Part shown: one piece after another, positions 30,716 to 38,518 of the stretch
Layout: each line of letters opens with the position of its first letter
Numbering within the stretch: the first letter of the stretch is position 1
Source of the DNA: JAKQHY01 sp034429475
GTDB lineage: Bacteria > Chloroflexota > Anaerolineae > B4-G1 > SLSP01
Assembly (NCBI GenBank): GCA_034429475.1
Contig: DAOUGD010000124.1
Span: 1-40,633, forward strand
Direction of reading: 5' to 3'
Length of the DNA: 40,633 bases
Position numbers and translations under genes: made by a program
Notes under the pieces: generated by a model
Seen by the model: the letters and a program-made list of their open reading frames with translations, nothing else
Told to the model about the DNA's origin: nothing
Database searches by the model: none

Positions 30716-30804
30716 TTCGTTCTTGTCGGGTGAACCCGGTTCATGACGCCTCCTCCAAACATGACCGGATTGATGGAATGATAGGATCAAAAATCCGCAC
30801 TCTG

Positions 30805-30832
30805 ATTATAGCCACAGGTAGGTAAGAGACAA
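30805..30832 (-). promoter_or_regulatory. Promoter of iaaA and the zinc-ribbon gene
   Basis: On the minus strand TTGTCT (30832-30827), a 16-base spacer and a perfect TATAAT (30810-30805). Predicted leader is about 180 bases and includes word repeats. Confidence 0.65.
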
Positions 30833-30840
30833 CCGCGCGT

Positions 30841-30868
30841 TTGCTAAGATGCTAAACCATAGTATGAT
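30841..30868 (+). promoter_or_regulatory. Promoter of the tat operon
   Basis: TTGCTA (30841-30846), a 16-base spacer, TATGAT (30863-30868). It is divergent from the iaaA promoter 8 bp away. Predicted leader is about 53 bases. Confidence 0.6.
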
Positions 30869-30927
30869 GCAGAGCACAAGCGGCCAACGGAAGGCCGTCA
30901 TAATCCCTGTCAGTGGAGGAAGAAGAG

Positions 30928-31116
30928 ATGTTATTTCGTAACTTAGGCATACCGGAACTGTTGTTGATCTTGGCTGTGGTGGTGTTGCTTTTTGGGCCGG
31001 GCCGCATCGCTCGTCTGGGAGGGGAATTGGGCAAGAGCATCCGGGGCTTCAAAGACGGTCTCGGCAGCGATAAAGCCAAGAAAGAGGAAAAAGATTCGGA
31101 TTCCGATGAGGCATAA
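30928..31116 (+). CDS. tatA: Sec-independent translocase subunit TatA/TatE
   Basis: 62 residues: a short periplasmic start, one membrane helix (IPELLLILAVVVLLFG), the FGPGRIARLGGELGKSIRGFKDG hinge and amphipathic helix, and an acidic/lysine tail. This is a textbook TatA, which forms the pore of the twin-arginine system for folded proteins. The ATG at 30928 has GGAGG 8 bases upstream; the longer frame from a GTG at 30913 only adds MEEEE translated from the ribosome site. First gene of tatABC. Confidence 0.95.
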   Translation: MLFRNLGIPELLLILAVVVLLFGPGRIARLGGELGKSIRGFKDGLGSDKAKKEEKDSDSDEA

Positions 31117-31197
31117 CCGCTGTCTCACCTGCAAAATTTTCGCCATCCCTACCCTTCGGTAAACCTGAGTGGATAGGGACACGCCGGGAGGCATTGG

Positions 31198-31830
31198 ATG
31201 AATTTTTTCAACATCGGAGCAGGCGAGATCCTCGTCATCATCCTGTTGGCCCTGCTATTGTTTGGCCCGAAGGATATCATGAACATCATGCGCACTGTCG
31301 GCCAGTACACCCGCAAGGCCAGCCGCGCCTGGGCGCAGCTCACCGCCGGACTCCAGGGTGAATTACTGCCGGATGAGGTCCAGGATGTCGTGGATGAAAC
31401 CAAAGCCTCTTTCGCCGAAGTCGGCGATACGTTCAAGGAAATCGGTACGGTGGTAAAGGAGACCGAGCTGTCGGTCAAAGAGGAAGGCCGGGAGATTGAC
31501 CGCTCGCTCCAGGTCGCAGTGCCCGACGCCAGAGCCGAGGTACAAGCCGAAATCCGCAAAAAGAAAGCCGAACGGGTCAGTAAAGCGGCGGATGTAGAGG
31601 GAATATTGGCAATGGTAGGGAAATCCACCCCGCCGCCGCGTCCCACAAAAGCAGTAGAGGCGGTATCGGCAGAGCCAACGCCCGCCCCGGCATCGGCTGA
31701 GGCATCCCCGGCGGATAGTTCACCCACCGCCGGCGCGCCGCTATCCGACGTTGCTGCCACAACCCCGGCGCCGATGGACGCACTCCCCCAGTCAAACGCC
31801 CCATCCCCCACTCCCGCAGAAGGACAGTAG
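31198..31830 (+). CDS. tatB: Sec-independent translocase subunit TatB-like
   Basis: 210 residues. An N-terminal helix (GAGEILVIILLALLLFGPKDI) and the following amphipathic helix (IMRTVGQYTRKASRAW) match the TatA/B family. The long extension after it, with a charged coiled-coil-like part (FAEVGDTFKEIGTVVKE...) and an Ala/Pro-rich tail (about 140-210), and its place between tatA and tatC, favour TatB, which recognises signal peptides together with TatC. It ends one base before the tatC start codon, so the two are coupled. A poor ribosome site (GGGAGG) lies about 8 bases before the ATG. Confidence 0.87.
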   Translation: MNFFNIGAGEILVIILLALLLFGPKDIMNIMRTVGQYTRKASRAWAQLTAGLQGELLPDEVQDVVDETKASFAEVGDTFKEIGTVVKETELSVKEEGREIDRSLQVAVPDARAEVQAEIRKKKAERVSKAADVEGILAMVGKSTPPPRPTKAVEAVSAEPTPAPASAEASPADSSPTAGAPLSDVAATTPAPMDALPQSNAPSPTPAEGQ

Positions 31831-31831
31831 C

Positions 31832-32602
31832 ATGACCGAAAAAGAAATGTCGCTGTTTGAACACCTCAAAGAATTGCGCGGGCGCGCTTTCCGCGTCATC
31901 GTAGTCTGGCTGGTTGCTACCATTGCGGCTACCGCTGTCGTCGAAAGCTACATCCTGCCCTGGCTGCTCCGTCCCCTGGAAGGCGTGGAGAGTGTTAAAA
32001 TCATCGTCCTGAGTCCGGCAGAGGGAGCAATCACCTACTTCAAAATTGCCCTGGTAGCCGGCTTTAGTGTAGCGCTCCCGTACATCCTGTTTGAAGTCTA
32101 CGGTTTTATAGCGCCCGGCCTCTACAAGTCGGAACGCACCACCTTCATCCTGGGAATTCCGACGGCTCTCGTGCTGTTTGTCGCCGGCGCGGTCTTCACC
32201 GTGGAAGTGCTGCTGCCGCCGAGCATGGGGGTTCTCAGCGGCATCTTTGCCACCAACGTGGAAAGCCAGTATTCTTTGCAATACTATCTTTCCTTCTTCA
32301 CCACGCTGGTGTTGTGGATGGGGCTGCTCTTTGAGACCCCATTGGTGATCTACATCATCGCGCGACTGGGCGGCGTGACCCCTCAGATGCTTTCCAAAGG
32401 CCGCCGCATCGTCTGGTTTCTGGCCGTCGTGGCCGCCGCCATCATCACCCCGACGCCCGATCCCATCACCATGCTGCTGGTGACAGCGCCGTTCATCGTG
32501 CTGTACGAGGTCGGCATTCTGCTCTCTCACATCGCCGTGCGGCAACGCGCCCGCTCCGCCGAAGCGGACGAAGCCGCCGAGTCCGCCGCCAACGCCGAAT
32601 AA
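31832..32602 (+). CDS. tatC: Sec-independent translocase subunit TatC
   Basis: 256 residues with six membrane helices. Family marks: SLFEHLKELRGR at the N-terminus, FKIALVAGFSVALPYILFEVYGFIAPGLYKSER, FETPLVIYIIARLGGVTP and the ITPTPDPITMLLVTAPFIVLYEVGI end. TatC is the receptor that binds the twin-arginine signal peptide. I chose the ATG at 31832, directly behind the tatB stop, because MTEKEMSLFEHL is the family start; the frame is open upstream inside tatB. An Ala/Glu tail of about 20 residues ends it. Confidence 0.96.
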   Translation: MTEKEMSLFEHLKELRGRAFRVIVVWLVATIAATAVVESYILPWLLRPLEGVESVKIIVLSPAEGAITYFKIALVAGFSVALPYILFEVYGFIAPGLYKSERTTFILGIPTALVLFVAGAVFTVEVLLPPSMGVLSGIFATNVESQYSLQYYLSFFTTLVLWMGLLFETPLVIYIIARLGGVTPQMLSKGRRIVWFLAVVAAAIITPTPDPITMLLVTAPFIVLYEVGILLSHIAVRQRARSAEADEAAESAANAE

Positions 32603-32621
32603 CATCGTTTTTGTAACGCCT

Positions 32622-32675
32622 AACGCGAACTTCTCCAGCCCAAAGAAATTTGCGCGCTGAAGTTCGCGTTTTATT
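32622..32675 (+). terminator. Terminator after tatC
   Basis: AACGCGAACTTC (32622-32633) pairs perfectly with GAAGTTCGCGTT (32659-32670) around a 25-base loop, followed by TTATTTGTTT. The loop is long, but the stem plus T-rich tail is convincing. Confidence 0.75.
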
Positions 32676-32678
32676 TGT

Positions 32679-32707
32679 TTGACAATCTTCAGCATATCAT
32701 GTATCTT
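32679..32707 (+). promoter_or_regulatory. Promoter of the TolB/M15 gene
   Basis: Perfect TTGACA (32679-32684), a 17-base spacer and TATCTT (32702-32707). It starts in the tail of the tatC terminator and would give a leader of about 65 bases. Confidence 0.78.
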
Positions 32708-32778
32708 TAAAGACGATAACGGTCTACTATATCAATGGATTGGACAGATGTTGAACCTATTACGAGAGACTGCCTACT

Positions 32779-34611
32779 GTGGAAAATGAAACTGTCTGGT
32801 CGAAAATATGGCGTTGGCTGAGCCAGCCCCGCGCGGTGAAACTGCCCCCCGCCGTGTGGACGCTGCTCATCGTCGGCCTGCTGGTGCTATTCACCCAGCT
32901 TCCCCGCGACACCGTCGAAATCTTCACCGAGCGCACGCTCCTGGTCACACCCACGCCGCAGCCCGGTTGGTACGTCACCGGCCCGGAAAGCACACCGGAA
33001 GGCCCTGGGGCGACGCCCACACCGGTGGGCAGCGGCGGCACGCTCGCCTTTACGATGCGACACAACGGCAACAGCGACATTTACCTGCTCTCACAGGGCA
33101 CCGGCAATCTGCTGCGCCTCACCTTCGACGCCGGCGAAGACCGCGACCCGGCCTGGTCGCCGGATGGACGGATGCTGGCGTTTGCCTCCCATCGCGCGCG
33201 CAGTTGGGACCTCTACATGATGGACATGCAGTCCGGCACGGTCTTGCGCCTCACTCGCTCAGACGATTTCGAGGCCGGCCCGACGTGGTCGCCGGACGCC
33301 CAATGGTTGGCCTACGAGGGGTATTACGAGAATAACCTGGACATCTATATTCTGAACGTGAGCAGCGGGGAAAGCATTCGCCTGACCAACGACCCCGCTC
33401 CAGAGTATTCTCCAGCCTGGTCGCCGGACGGACGTTACATCGCGTTCACCTCATACCGCGAAAAAAACAAGGACCTGTTCCTCATCTCTCTGGACGACGG
33501 CACGGTGAGCAATCTCACCAACACCCCCAATCAGGATGAAGATTACGCCGCGTGGTCGCCCGATGGCGCGTACCTTGCCTATTCCGCCGGTGTATCTGGC
33601 GATGAAACAACCTGGATTATCCCCTTTGACAAGGAAGCTCTGGCGACAGGGGAATTGCGCCCGATGCTGTTCGGGGTTGGCCGGCAACCGGTCTGGTCGC
33701 CCGACGGGAAGGCGATGGGCTTCATCTTCCAACGGCAAACCACCTCCTACCTGATTTCAGCCAGCACCACCGGCTGGGCCTTGGCGCAGGAAGGGTACAC
33801 GACGATGGATGCGCTGAGCAACCCCGATTGGAGTCCCGCCTCCCTCGGCGCGACCCTGGAAGAACGGCTAAAGAAACAAATGGCCCAGGATGAGCCACCG
33901 CTGTACACGGAACTGCTGTTCGACGCCAGCGGGCCAACCTATCGCCTGGTAGACCTGCCCGACGTCAACGGCAGCAACGCGGCAGAGAAGCTCAGCGACA
34001 AGGTCAACGACAGTTACAATGCGATGCGGCAGACAGTCAAAGAGAAAACCGGCTGGGATTACATGGCAATCTTAGGCGACTCGTCGCGCTCAATGAACCA
34101 TACCCCACGTCCGGGACAAGGGCGCATCTCGTGGCACGTGTGTGGGCGCGCGGTGGACATCAATCAGGGGTATCTGGGTCAGGGCAACATCGAATTGGTG
34201 CGCGAGGACATCGGCGGCGTGACCTACTGGCGGGTCTTCATCAAGGCGGAGAAACAAGACGGCAGCCTGGGCGAGCCGCTACGGGTGTCTCCGTGGGACT
34301 TAAACGCGCGCTCGCAAGGCGGCCTCGCCACCGTCTACGGCGGGGAACTGAAAGCGACGCCGCCCTCCGGCTACTACGTGGACTTTACCACCATCGCCGC
34401 CGACTTCGGATGGGAACGCCGCAACGCCCTTTCCAACTGGCGGTCGTCCTATTACGACGTGGAGTGGTGGCATTTCCAAAAAACCGAGGGGATGAGCTGG
34501 TACGAATGTATGCTGGAGGTTTACCCCGCCGCCGAAATCACCGCTTCCTACGGCGCGCTCCCCTGGTGGACCAAACGCCCGGAGTGGGAAGTGCAGGCGA
34601 TGCCGTGGTAG
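32779..34611 (+). CDS. Membrane-anchored TolB-type beta-propeller fused to an M15-like metallopeptidase domain
   Basis: 610 residues. A single helix (about 24-40) anchors it, then a Pro/Thr linker. Residues about 85-360 have six WSPD(G/A) repeats (e.g. AWSPDGRMLAFAS), the PD40/TolB type of a six-bladed propeller. The C-terminal 230 residues contain SWHVCGRAVDIN (His453, Asp460) and DVEWWHF (Glu562, His565). The spacing H-x6-D and E-x2-H is that of M15 zinc DD-peptidases (VanX/VanY), so zinc peptidase activity on peptidoglycan stem or similar peptides is inferred. The propeller may bind a partner. The start is a GTG (32779) with a weak ribosome site. It stands alone behind its own promoter; word repeats begin at its stop codon. 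Confidence 0.85.
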   Translation: MENETVWSKIWRWLSQPRAVKLPPAVWTLLIVGLLVLFTQLPRDTVEIFTERTLLVTPTPQPGWYVTGPESTPEGPGATPTPVGSGGTLAFTMRHNGNSDIYLLSQGTGNLLRLTFDAGEDRDPAWSPDGRMLAFASHRARSWDLYMMDMQSGTVLRLTRSDDFEAGPTWSPDAQWLAYEGYYENNLDIYILNVSSGESIRLTNDPAPEYSPAWSPDGRYIAFTSYREKNKDLFLISLDDGTVSNLTNTPNQDEDYAAWSPDGAYLAYSAGVSGDETTWIIPFDKEALATGELRPMLFGVGRQPVWSPDGKAMGFIFQRQTTSYLISASTTGWALAQEGYTTMDALSNPDWSPASLGATLEERLKKQMAQDEPPLYTELLFDASGPTYRLVDLPDVNGSNAAEKLSDKVNDSYNAMRQTVKEKTGWDYMAILGDSSRSMNHTPRPGQGRISWHVCGRAVDINQGYLGQGNIELVREDIGGVTYWRVFIKAEKQDGSLGEPLRVSPWDLNARSQGGLATVYGGELKATPPSGYYVDFTTIAADFGWERRNALSNWRSSYYDVEWWHFQKTEGMSWYECMLEVYPAAEITASYGALPWWTKRPEWEVQAMPW

Positions 34612-34676
34612 CGAGTGACGAGTGAGGAGTAGCGAGTGAGGAGTGAGGAATCCTAACTCCTAACTCCTAACTCGTT
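34612..34676. repeat. Heptamer hairpin repeat between convergent genes
   Basis: GAGTGAG-type words (34612-34649) face CTAACTC words (34653-34673). The arms pair over about 16 bp with two G:A mismatches (GAGTGAGGAGTGAGGA against TCCTAACTCCTAACTC). It fills the gap between the TolB/M15 and GT4 genes and supplies the GT4 stop codon and last three residues. Confidence 0.88.
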
Positions 34677-35748
34677 CCACTGCGGTGAGCATCTCCTGCC
34701 TAAACCGGGCTACCCCAAACCGCTCGGCGTTGGCGCGGCAGGCCTGTGGGTCTACGGCGTCGGCGTCGAAGGATAGAACGGCCTGCGCCAGCGATTCCGG
34801 CGTCGGCTCGTAGAAGAACGTCCCTGTTTCCCCGGCAATCACCGAATCCAGCGCGCCCCCCTGCCCAAAGGCAATCACCGGTCGGCCAGCCGCCTGCGCC
34901 TCCACTGGCGTGATGCCGAAGTCTTCTCGACCTGGGAAGACAAACGCTCGGCAACGCGCCATCAAATCTGGCAATTGCGCGTCCGGCACGCGCCCCAGGA
35001 ACTTCACCGTCGGCCCGGCGATGGTCTCCAATGCCTCCCGATCCCGCCCGCTCCCCGAAATGTACAACGGCAGCTTCAAGTCGTTGAACGCCCGAATCGC
35101 CAGATCGATCCGCTTGTAGGGGATCAAGCGCGAGACAATCAGGTAATACTCGCTACACTGCGTCAGGGGCCGGTAGCGCTCGATGTCCACCGGGGGGTAG
35201 ATGATCTCCGAGTCGCGCCCGTAATACTCGTGGATACGCGCCTGGATTTCGCGGGAGATGGCGATAAAGTGCAACGTGGATCGCTGCGCTGCGCGATAAT
35301 CCCACCGCCGCAGCGTATTCACAACAGGACGCAGCAGGAGCTTGAGCGCAGCCGGCAACTGTTCGCGGGCGGCGTAAGCGTCGAATTCCCATACATAGCG
35401 CGTCGGCGCGAGGCAGTAACAGAGGTGCGGTATGTTGCCAGTCTGAACGCCGTGACAGAAGCCGCTTTTGTTGCTCACCACGAGGTCATAACCGGCGCGG
35501 CGCAAATCCAATCGGGCAAACGCCAGCGCGTACAGGGGAAAATACCACTGATGCCGCCGATAAATCCCCGGCAGGCGATCCATCCATGTGGGGCGGATGT
35601 CCCATTTCTGATACCCATCGGGCATCCCCGCGCGCCAGTACATGCTGGTATAGACGGGCGAACCGGGGAACAGCTCCACCAGGCTTTCCAGTACCCGCTC
35701 CGCGCCGCCGTATTGATTCAGCCAGTCGTGAACTAAAGCTATTTTCAT
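34660..35748 (-). CDS. GT4 family glycosyltransferase
   Basis: 362 residues, GT-B fold. The N-terminal domain starts KIALVHDWLNQYGGAERVLESL, a common GT4 opening with the Gly-Gly-Ala loop. The C-terminal domain has YYLIVSRLIPYKRIDLAIRAFN, LYISGSGRD and REDFGITPVEAQAAGRPVIAFGQGG, whose E-x7-E (EDFGITPVE) binds the nucleotide sugar. A cytosolic enzyme that adds a sugar to a lipid or glycan; substrate unknown. Its ATG overlaps the stop codon of the LacI gene (ATGA), so translation is coupled. The last residues (VRS) and the TAG stop are made by the heptamer repeat behind it, so the original end may have been different. Confidence 0.92.
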   Translation of the reverse strand: MKIALVHDWLNQYGGAERVLESLVELFPGSPVYTSMYWRAGMPDGYQKWDIRPTWMDRLPGIYRRHQWYFPLYALAFARLDLRRAGYDLVVSNKSGFCHGVQTGNIPHLCYCLAPTRYVWEFDAYAAREQLPAALKLLLRPVVNTLRRWDYRAAQRSTLHFIAISREIQARIHEYYGRDSEIIYPPVDIERYRPLTQCSEYYLIVSRLIPYKRIDLAIRAFNDLKLPLYISGSGRDREALETIAGPTVKFLGRVPDAQLPDLMARCRAFVFPGREDFGITPVEAQAAGRPVIAFGQGGALDSVIAGETGTFFYEPTPESLAQAVLSFDADAVDPQACRANAERFGVARFRQEMLTAVERVRS

Positions 35749-36749
35749 TCCGGCAGCGGGCTGGCGGATTCCCGCACGATCAAGGTGGTAGGCAAAACGA
35801 TATGCTGATAGGCTGCCGGCGCGTCGCCGGCGATCCGTTGTAAGAGCAATTCAGTCGCATGATAGCCCATCTCGTAGGCTGGCTGCGACGCGACCGTGAG
35901 GAACGGCTCCAACATCAACGTGGGGGGCAGATCGTCAAAAGCAACCAGCGAAATATCTTCTGGAACGCGCACGCCCATTGCGTGCAGCGCCTGGAGCGCG
36001 CCAATGGCAATGAAATTGTTCACCGCAAACAGCGCCGTCGGGCGCGGATCGAGGGCCATCGCCTGCCGGGCCATCGCCTCCCCTGCCGCCAGCGTGAACT
36101 CACGGTGGAATAAGAGCGCCTCATCAGCCGACAACCCCGCCTCCGCCAACGCCCGCCGGTAGCCCGCCACGCGGTCTTGAGCCGTGGAAACGTCTGGCAA
36201 GCCGCTTAAAATGGCGATACGGCGGTGTCCCAGGTCCAGCAGGTGCCGGACAAGCCGGTACGCGCCGCCTTCCGAATCGCAGCGCACGATGTCCACCGCG
36301 GTCGGAATATGGCGGTCAATCACCACCACCGGCACACCCCGCTGTTGCAGGGTCAACACCGGCGCAGCGTTGCTGTGCGCCGGCGCCAGGATCAAGCCAT
36401 CCACATGCTGCCGAAGCAGCACGCGCAGGTACGCCGCCTGCTTCTCCTCCGTTTCGTCGGTGTTACACAAGATGACGGTGAAATTCTGCTCCCCGGCCGC
36501 CTCTTCCACCCCACGCGCCGCGGTGGTCCAGAACGAATTAGTGATGTCGGTCAGCACCAGGCCAAGCGTGCGCGTCTGTCCGGCATGCAGGTCACCGATC
36601 CGCCGGCGTGAAACGTAACCAAGGTCAGCGACGGCGGACTCGACGCGCATGCGCGTCTCGTCGCTGACGTAACCCTCACGGTTGATAACCCGTGAGACAG
36701 TGATTGGCGCGACGCCGGCGCGACGCGCAACATCTCGAATCGTTGGCAT
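35745..36749 (-). CDS. LacI family transcriptional regulator
   Basis: 334 residues, full length. Residues 1-48 are the LacI helix-turn-helix and hinge (TIRDVARRAGVAPITVSRVIN...VSDETRMRVESAVADLGY). The rest is the periplasmic-binding-protein-like effector domain (TLGLVLTDITNSFWTTAARGVEEAAG, VVVIDRHIP, RRIAILSGLPDVSTAQDRVAGYRRAL, DISLVAFDD). It should bind a sugar-like ligand. Sugar kinase genes lie just upstream on the same strand, so these are candidate targets; the GT4 gene overlaps its end by 4 bases and is probably in its own operon. A good promoter lies about 35 bp before the ATG; I see no convincing palindromic operator next to it. Confidence 0.95.
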   Translation of the reverse strand: MPTIRDVARRAGVAPITVSRVINREGYVSDETRMRVESAVADLGYVSRRRIGDLHAGQTRTLGLVLTDITNSFWTTAARGVEEAAGEQNFTVILCNTDETEEKQAAYLRVLLRQHVDGLILAPAHSNAAPVLTLQQRGVPVVVIDRHIPTAVDIVRCDSEGGAYRLVRHLLDLGHRRIAILSGLPDVSTAQDRVAGYRRALAEAGLSADEALLFHREFTLAAGEAMARQAMALDPRPTALFAVNNFIAIGALQALHAMGVRVPEDISLVAFDDLPPTLMLEPFLTVASQPAYEMGYHATELLLQRIAGDAPAAYQHIVLPTTLIVRESASPLPE

Positions 36750-36783
36750 AGGTGCGTTGTTCCTTTCTTACAATAACGTCACC

Positions 36784-36812
36784 ACGATAGCATGTCTTCT
36801 TCAATTTGTCAA
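36784..36812 (-). promoter_or_regulatory. Promoter of the lacI-GT4 operon
   Basis: On the minus strand a perfect TTGACA (36812-36807), a 17-base spacer, then TATCGT (36789-36784). Predicted start is near 36777. AAGGA lies about 12 bases before the ATG. Confidence 0.82.
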
Positions 36813-36891
36813 AGAAAAGTCAGCGAGGGACGCTTCACGAGAAGGAGCTAGGGGTCTATTGCCGGTGAGGGACGGCTAAGGCAACAATTCA

Positions 36892-36937
36892 AGAGGAATT
36901 TTTCGTGACTTTACAGACCGTCACGAAAAATTCCTCT
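36892..36937 (-). terminator. Large perfect inverted repeat downstream of xylB (probable terminator)
   Basis: AGAGGAATTTTTCGTGAC (36892-36909) is the exact reverse complement of 36920-36937: an 18-bp stem with a 10-base loop, 25 bp after the xylB stop and before the lacI promoter. On the minus strand little T run follows the stem, so it may instead be a processing or protein-binding site. Terminator is the likelier role by position. Confidence 0.65.
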
Positions 36938-36961
36938 CTTTGTCGCTCTCTATGTCGGAGT

Positions 36962-38458
36962 TCAGGCTACCGCGTCAAACGTCGGTTTGAGCGCGGGATA
37001 CAGTCCCCGGTAGAGCGGGTAGAGGGCGTTGTAGGCCTGCACCTGCGCCGGCTGCGGCGAGGTGGCGCTGAGCACCTTGATCGTCGCCCGGCACGCCTCC
37101 GGCACCGTCTGCCACACGCCCGCGCCGACCGCCGCCAGCAACGCCGCGCCAAACGCGCCGCCCTCGGTGGTGTTCACCGTCACCAGCTCGCTGCCGATGA
37201 CGTCGGCCAAAATTTGCCGCCAGAGCGGACTCTTCGCCCCGCCGCCGGAGACGCGGATCTGCTTGATTTCACCCAACCCCGCGCCTTTGACCAACTCCAT
37301 GCTGTCGCGCAGCCCGAAGGCGACGCCTTCCAGCACGGCGCGTGTGAGGTGCGGGAGCGCGTGGCGCAGCGTCAGGCCGATGAAGCCCGCGCGCGCCAAC
37401 GGATCGGGGTACGGCGTGCGCTCGCCGGTGAGATACGGCAGGAAGAAGAGGCCCTCCGCGCCCGCCGGGACGTCGGCCGCCGGGGCGAGCAGGTCGTCGA
37501 AGCTGACGCCGGGCGCGAGCGTGTCGCGGTGCCATTGCAGGCTGCCCGCCGCCGAGAGCATCACGCCCATCAGGTGCCACGCGCCGGGCACAGCGTGGCA
37601 GAAGGCGTGCAGCAGGCCGTCCTTCTCGATGTAGGGCGCGTCCGTGGAGGCGAACACCACGCCCGATGTGCCGAGCACCAGTCCCACGATGCCCGGCTCG
37701 ACCGCGCCGACGCCTACCGCGCCCGCCGCCTGGTCGCCGCCGCCGCCCACCACGGGCGTGCCGGCCTTGAGTCCGGTCAGCGCCGCCGCTGCCGCGCTGA
37801 TGACGCCGGTGACTTCCGGGCCTTCGTGCGTCTTGGGCATCCACTCGGCGGGGATGTCCAGCTTCCACAGCACCTCCGGCGACCAATCGCGCGCCTTCAC
37901 GTCGAAGAGAATTGTGCCCGCCGCGCCGGCCTTGTCGGTGGCGTAGTCGTCGGTGAGCTGGTAGCGGACGTAGTCCTTGGGGAGCAGGACATGCGCGCCT
38001 TTCGCGTAGACTTCCGGCTCATTTTCGCGCACCCACAGAATCTTGGGCGCGGTGAAGCCGGTGAGCGCGTCGTTGCCGGTGATCTGGATGAAGCGCGCCT
38101 TGCCCACGCGGGCGCGGATTTCGTCGCACTGCGCGCCGGTGCGCTGGTCGTTCCAAAGGATGGCAGGCCGCAGCACTGCGCCGTCCTTGTCGAGCAGCGT
38201 CAGGCCGTGCATCTGCCCGGTGAGGCCGATGGCGGTGACGTCGTCGCCGGTCGCGCCGGCCTGCGCCAATGCCTGGCGAATACTCGCCACGATGCCGTTC
38301 CACCAGTCGCGCGGGTCCTGCTCGGACCACAGCGGCTTGGGGGTGGAGAGCGGCAGGGCGGTCGTGGCGGTCGTCACGACGGCGCCGGTCGCGTCCATCA
38401 GCAGGGCTTTCGCGCCGGTGGTGGAAATGTCAATGCCGAGAAAAAGGTTTTTAGTCAT
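36962..38458 (-). CDS. xylB: Xylulokinase
   Basis: 498 residues, FGGY family. N-terminal phosphate loop FLGIDISTTGAKALLMD; the xylulokinase mark GLTGQMHGLTLLD; AILWNDQRT; the catalytic Asp in GGGGDQAAGAVGVG; and ADP-binding RVSGGGAKSPLWRQILADV with TEGGAFGAALLA. It phosphorylates xylulose to xylulose 5-phosphate for the pentose phosphate pathway; a related sugar cannot be excluded. GAGGAG lies 8 bases before the ATG at 38458. It follows the PfkB gene after 60 bp filled with a GTAATGN word repeat, likely same operon, and ends before a large hairpin. Xylose isomerase is not in the window. Confidence 0.93.
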   Translation of the reverse strand: MTKNLFLGIDISTTGAKALLMDATGAVVTTATTALPLSTPKPLWSEQDPRDWWNGIVASIRQALAQAGATGDDVTAIGLTGQMHGLTLLDKDGAVLRPAILWNDQRTGAQCDEIRARVGKARFIQITGNDALTGFTAPKILWVRENEPEVYAKGAHVLLPKDYVRYQLTDDYATDKAGAAGTILFDVKARDWSPEVLWKLDIPAEWMPKTHEGPEVTGVISAAAAALTGLKAGTPVVGGGGDQAAGAVGVGAVEPGIVGLVLGTSGVVFASTDAPYIEKDGLLHAFCHAVPGAWHLMGVMLSAAGSLQWHRDTLAPGVSFDDLLAPAADVPAGAEGLFFLPYLTGERTPYPDPLARAGFIGLTLRHALPHLTRAVLEGVAFGLRDSMELVKGAGLGEIKQIRVSGGGAKSPLWRQILADVIGSELVTVNTTEGGAFGAALLAAVGAGVWQTVPEACRATIKVLSATSPQPAQVQAYNALYPLYRGLYPALKPTFDAVA

Positions 38459-38488
38459 GGCTCGCTCCTCAAATAGTAAATGAAATCG

Positions 38489-38517
38489 GTAATGAGTAAT
38501 GGGTAATGCGTGATTGC
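38489..38517. repeat. GTAATGN heptamer repeat between pfkB-type gene and xylB
   Basis: GTAATGA, GTAATGG and GTAATGC follow in tandem, then a degenerate GTGATTGC. The array ends two bases from the stop codon of the PfkB gene. Confidence 0.82.
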
Positions 38518-38518
38518 G

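Noticed and set aside
31577..32695. Large minus-strand frame opposite tatB/tatC
   Set aside because: Mirror frame; TatC is full length and highly characteristic on the plus strand.
36905..38476. Large plus-strand frame opposite xylB
   Set aside because: It is a mirror frame of a GC-rich gene; its Arg/Ala-rich product matches nothing, and xylB is unmistakable on the other strand.
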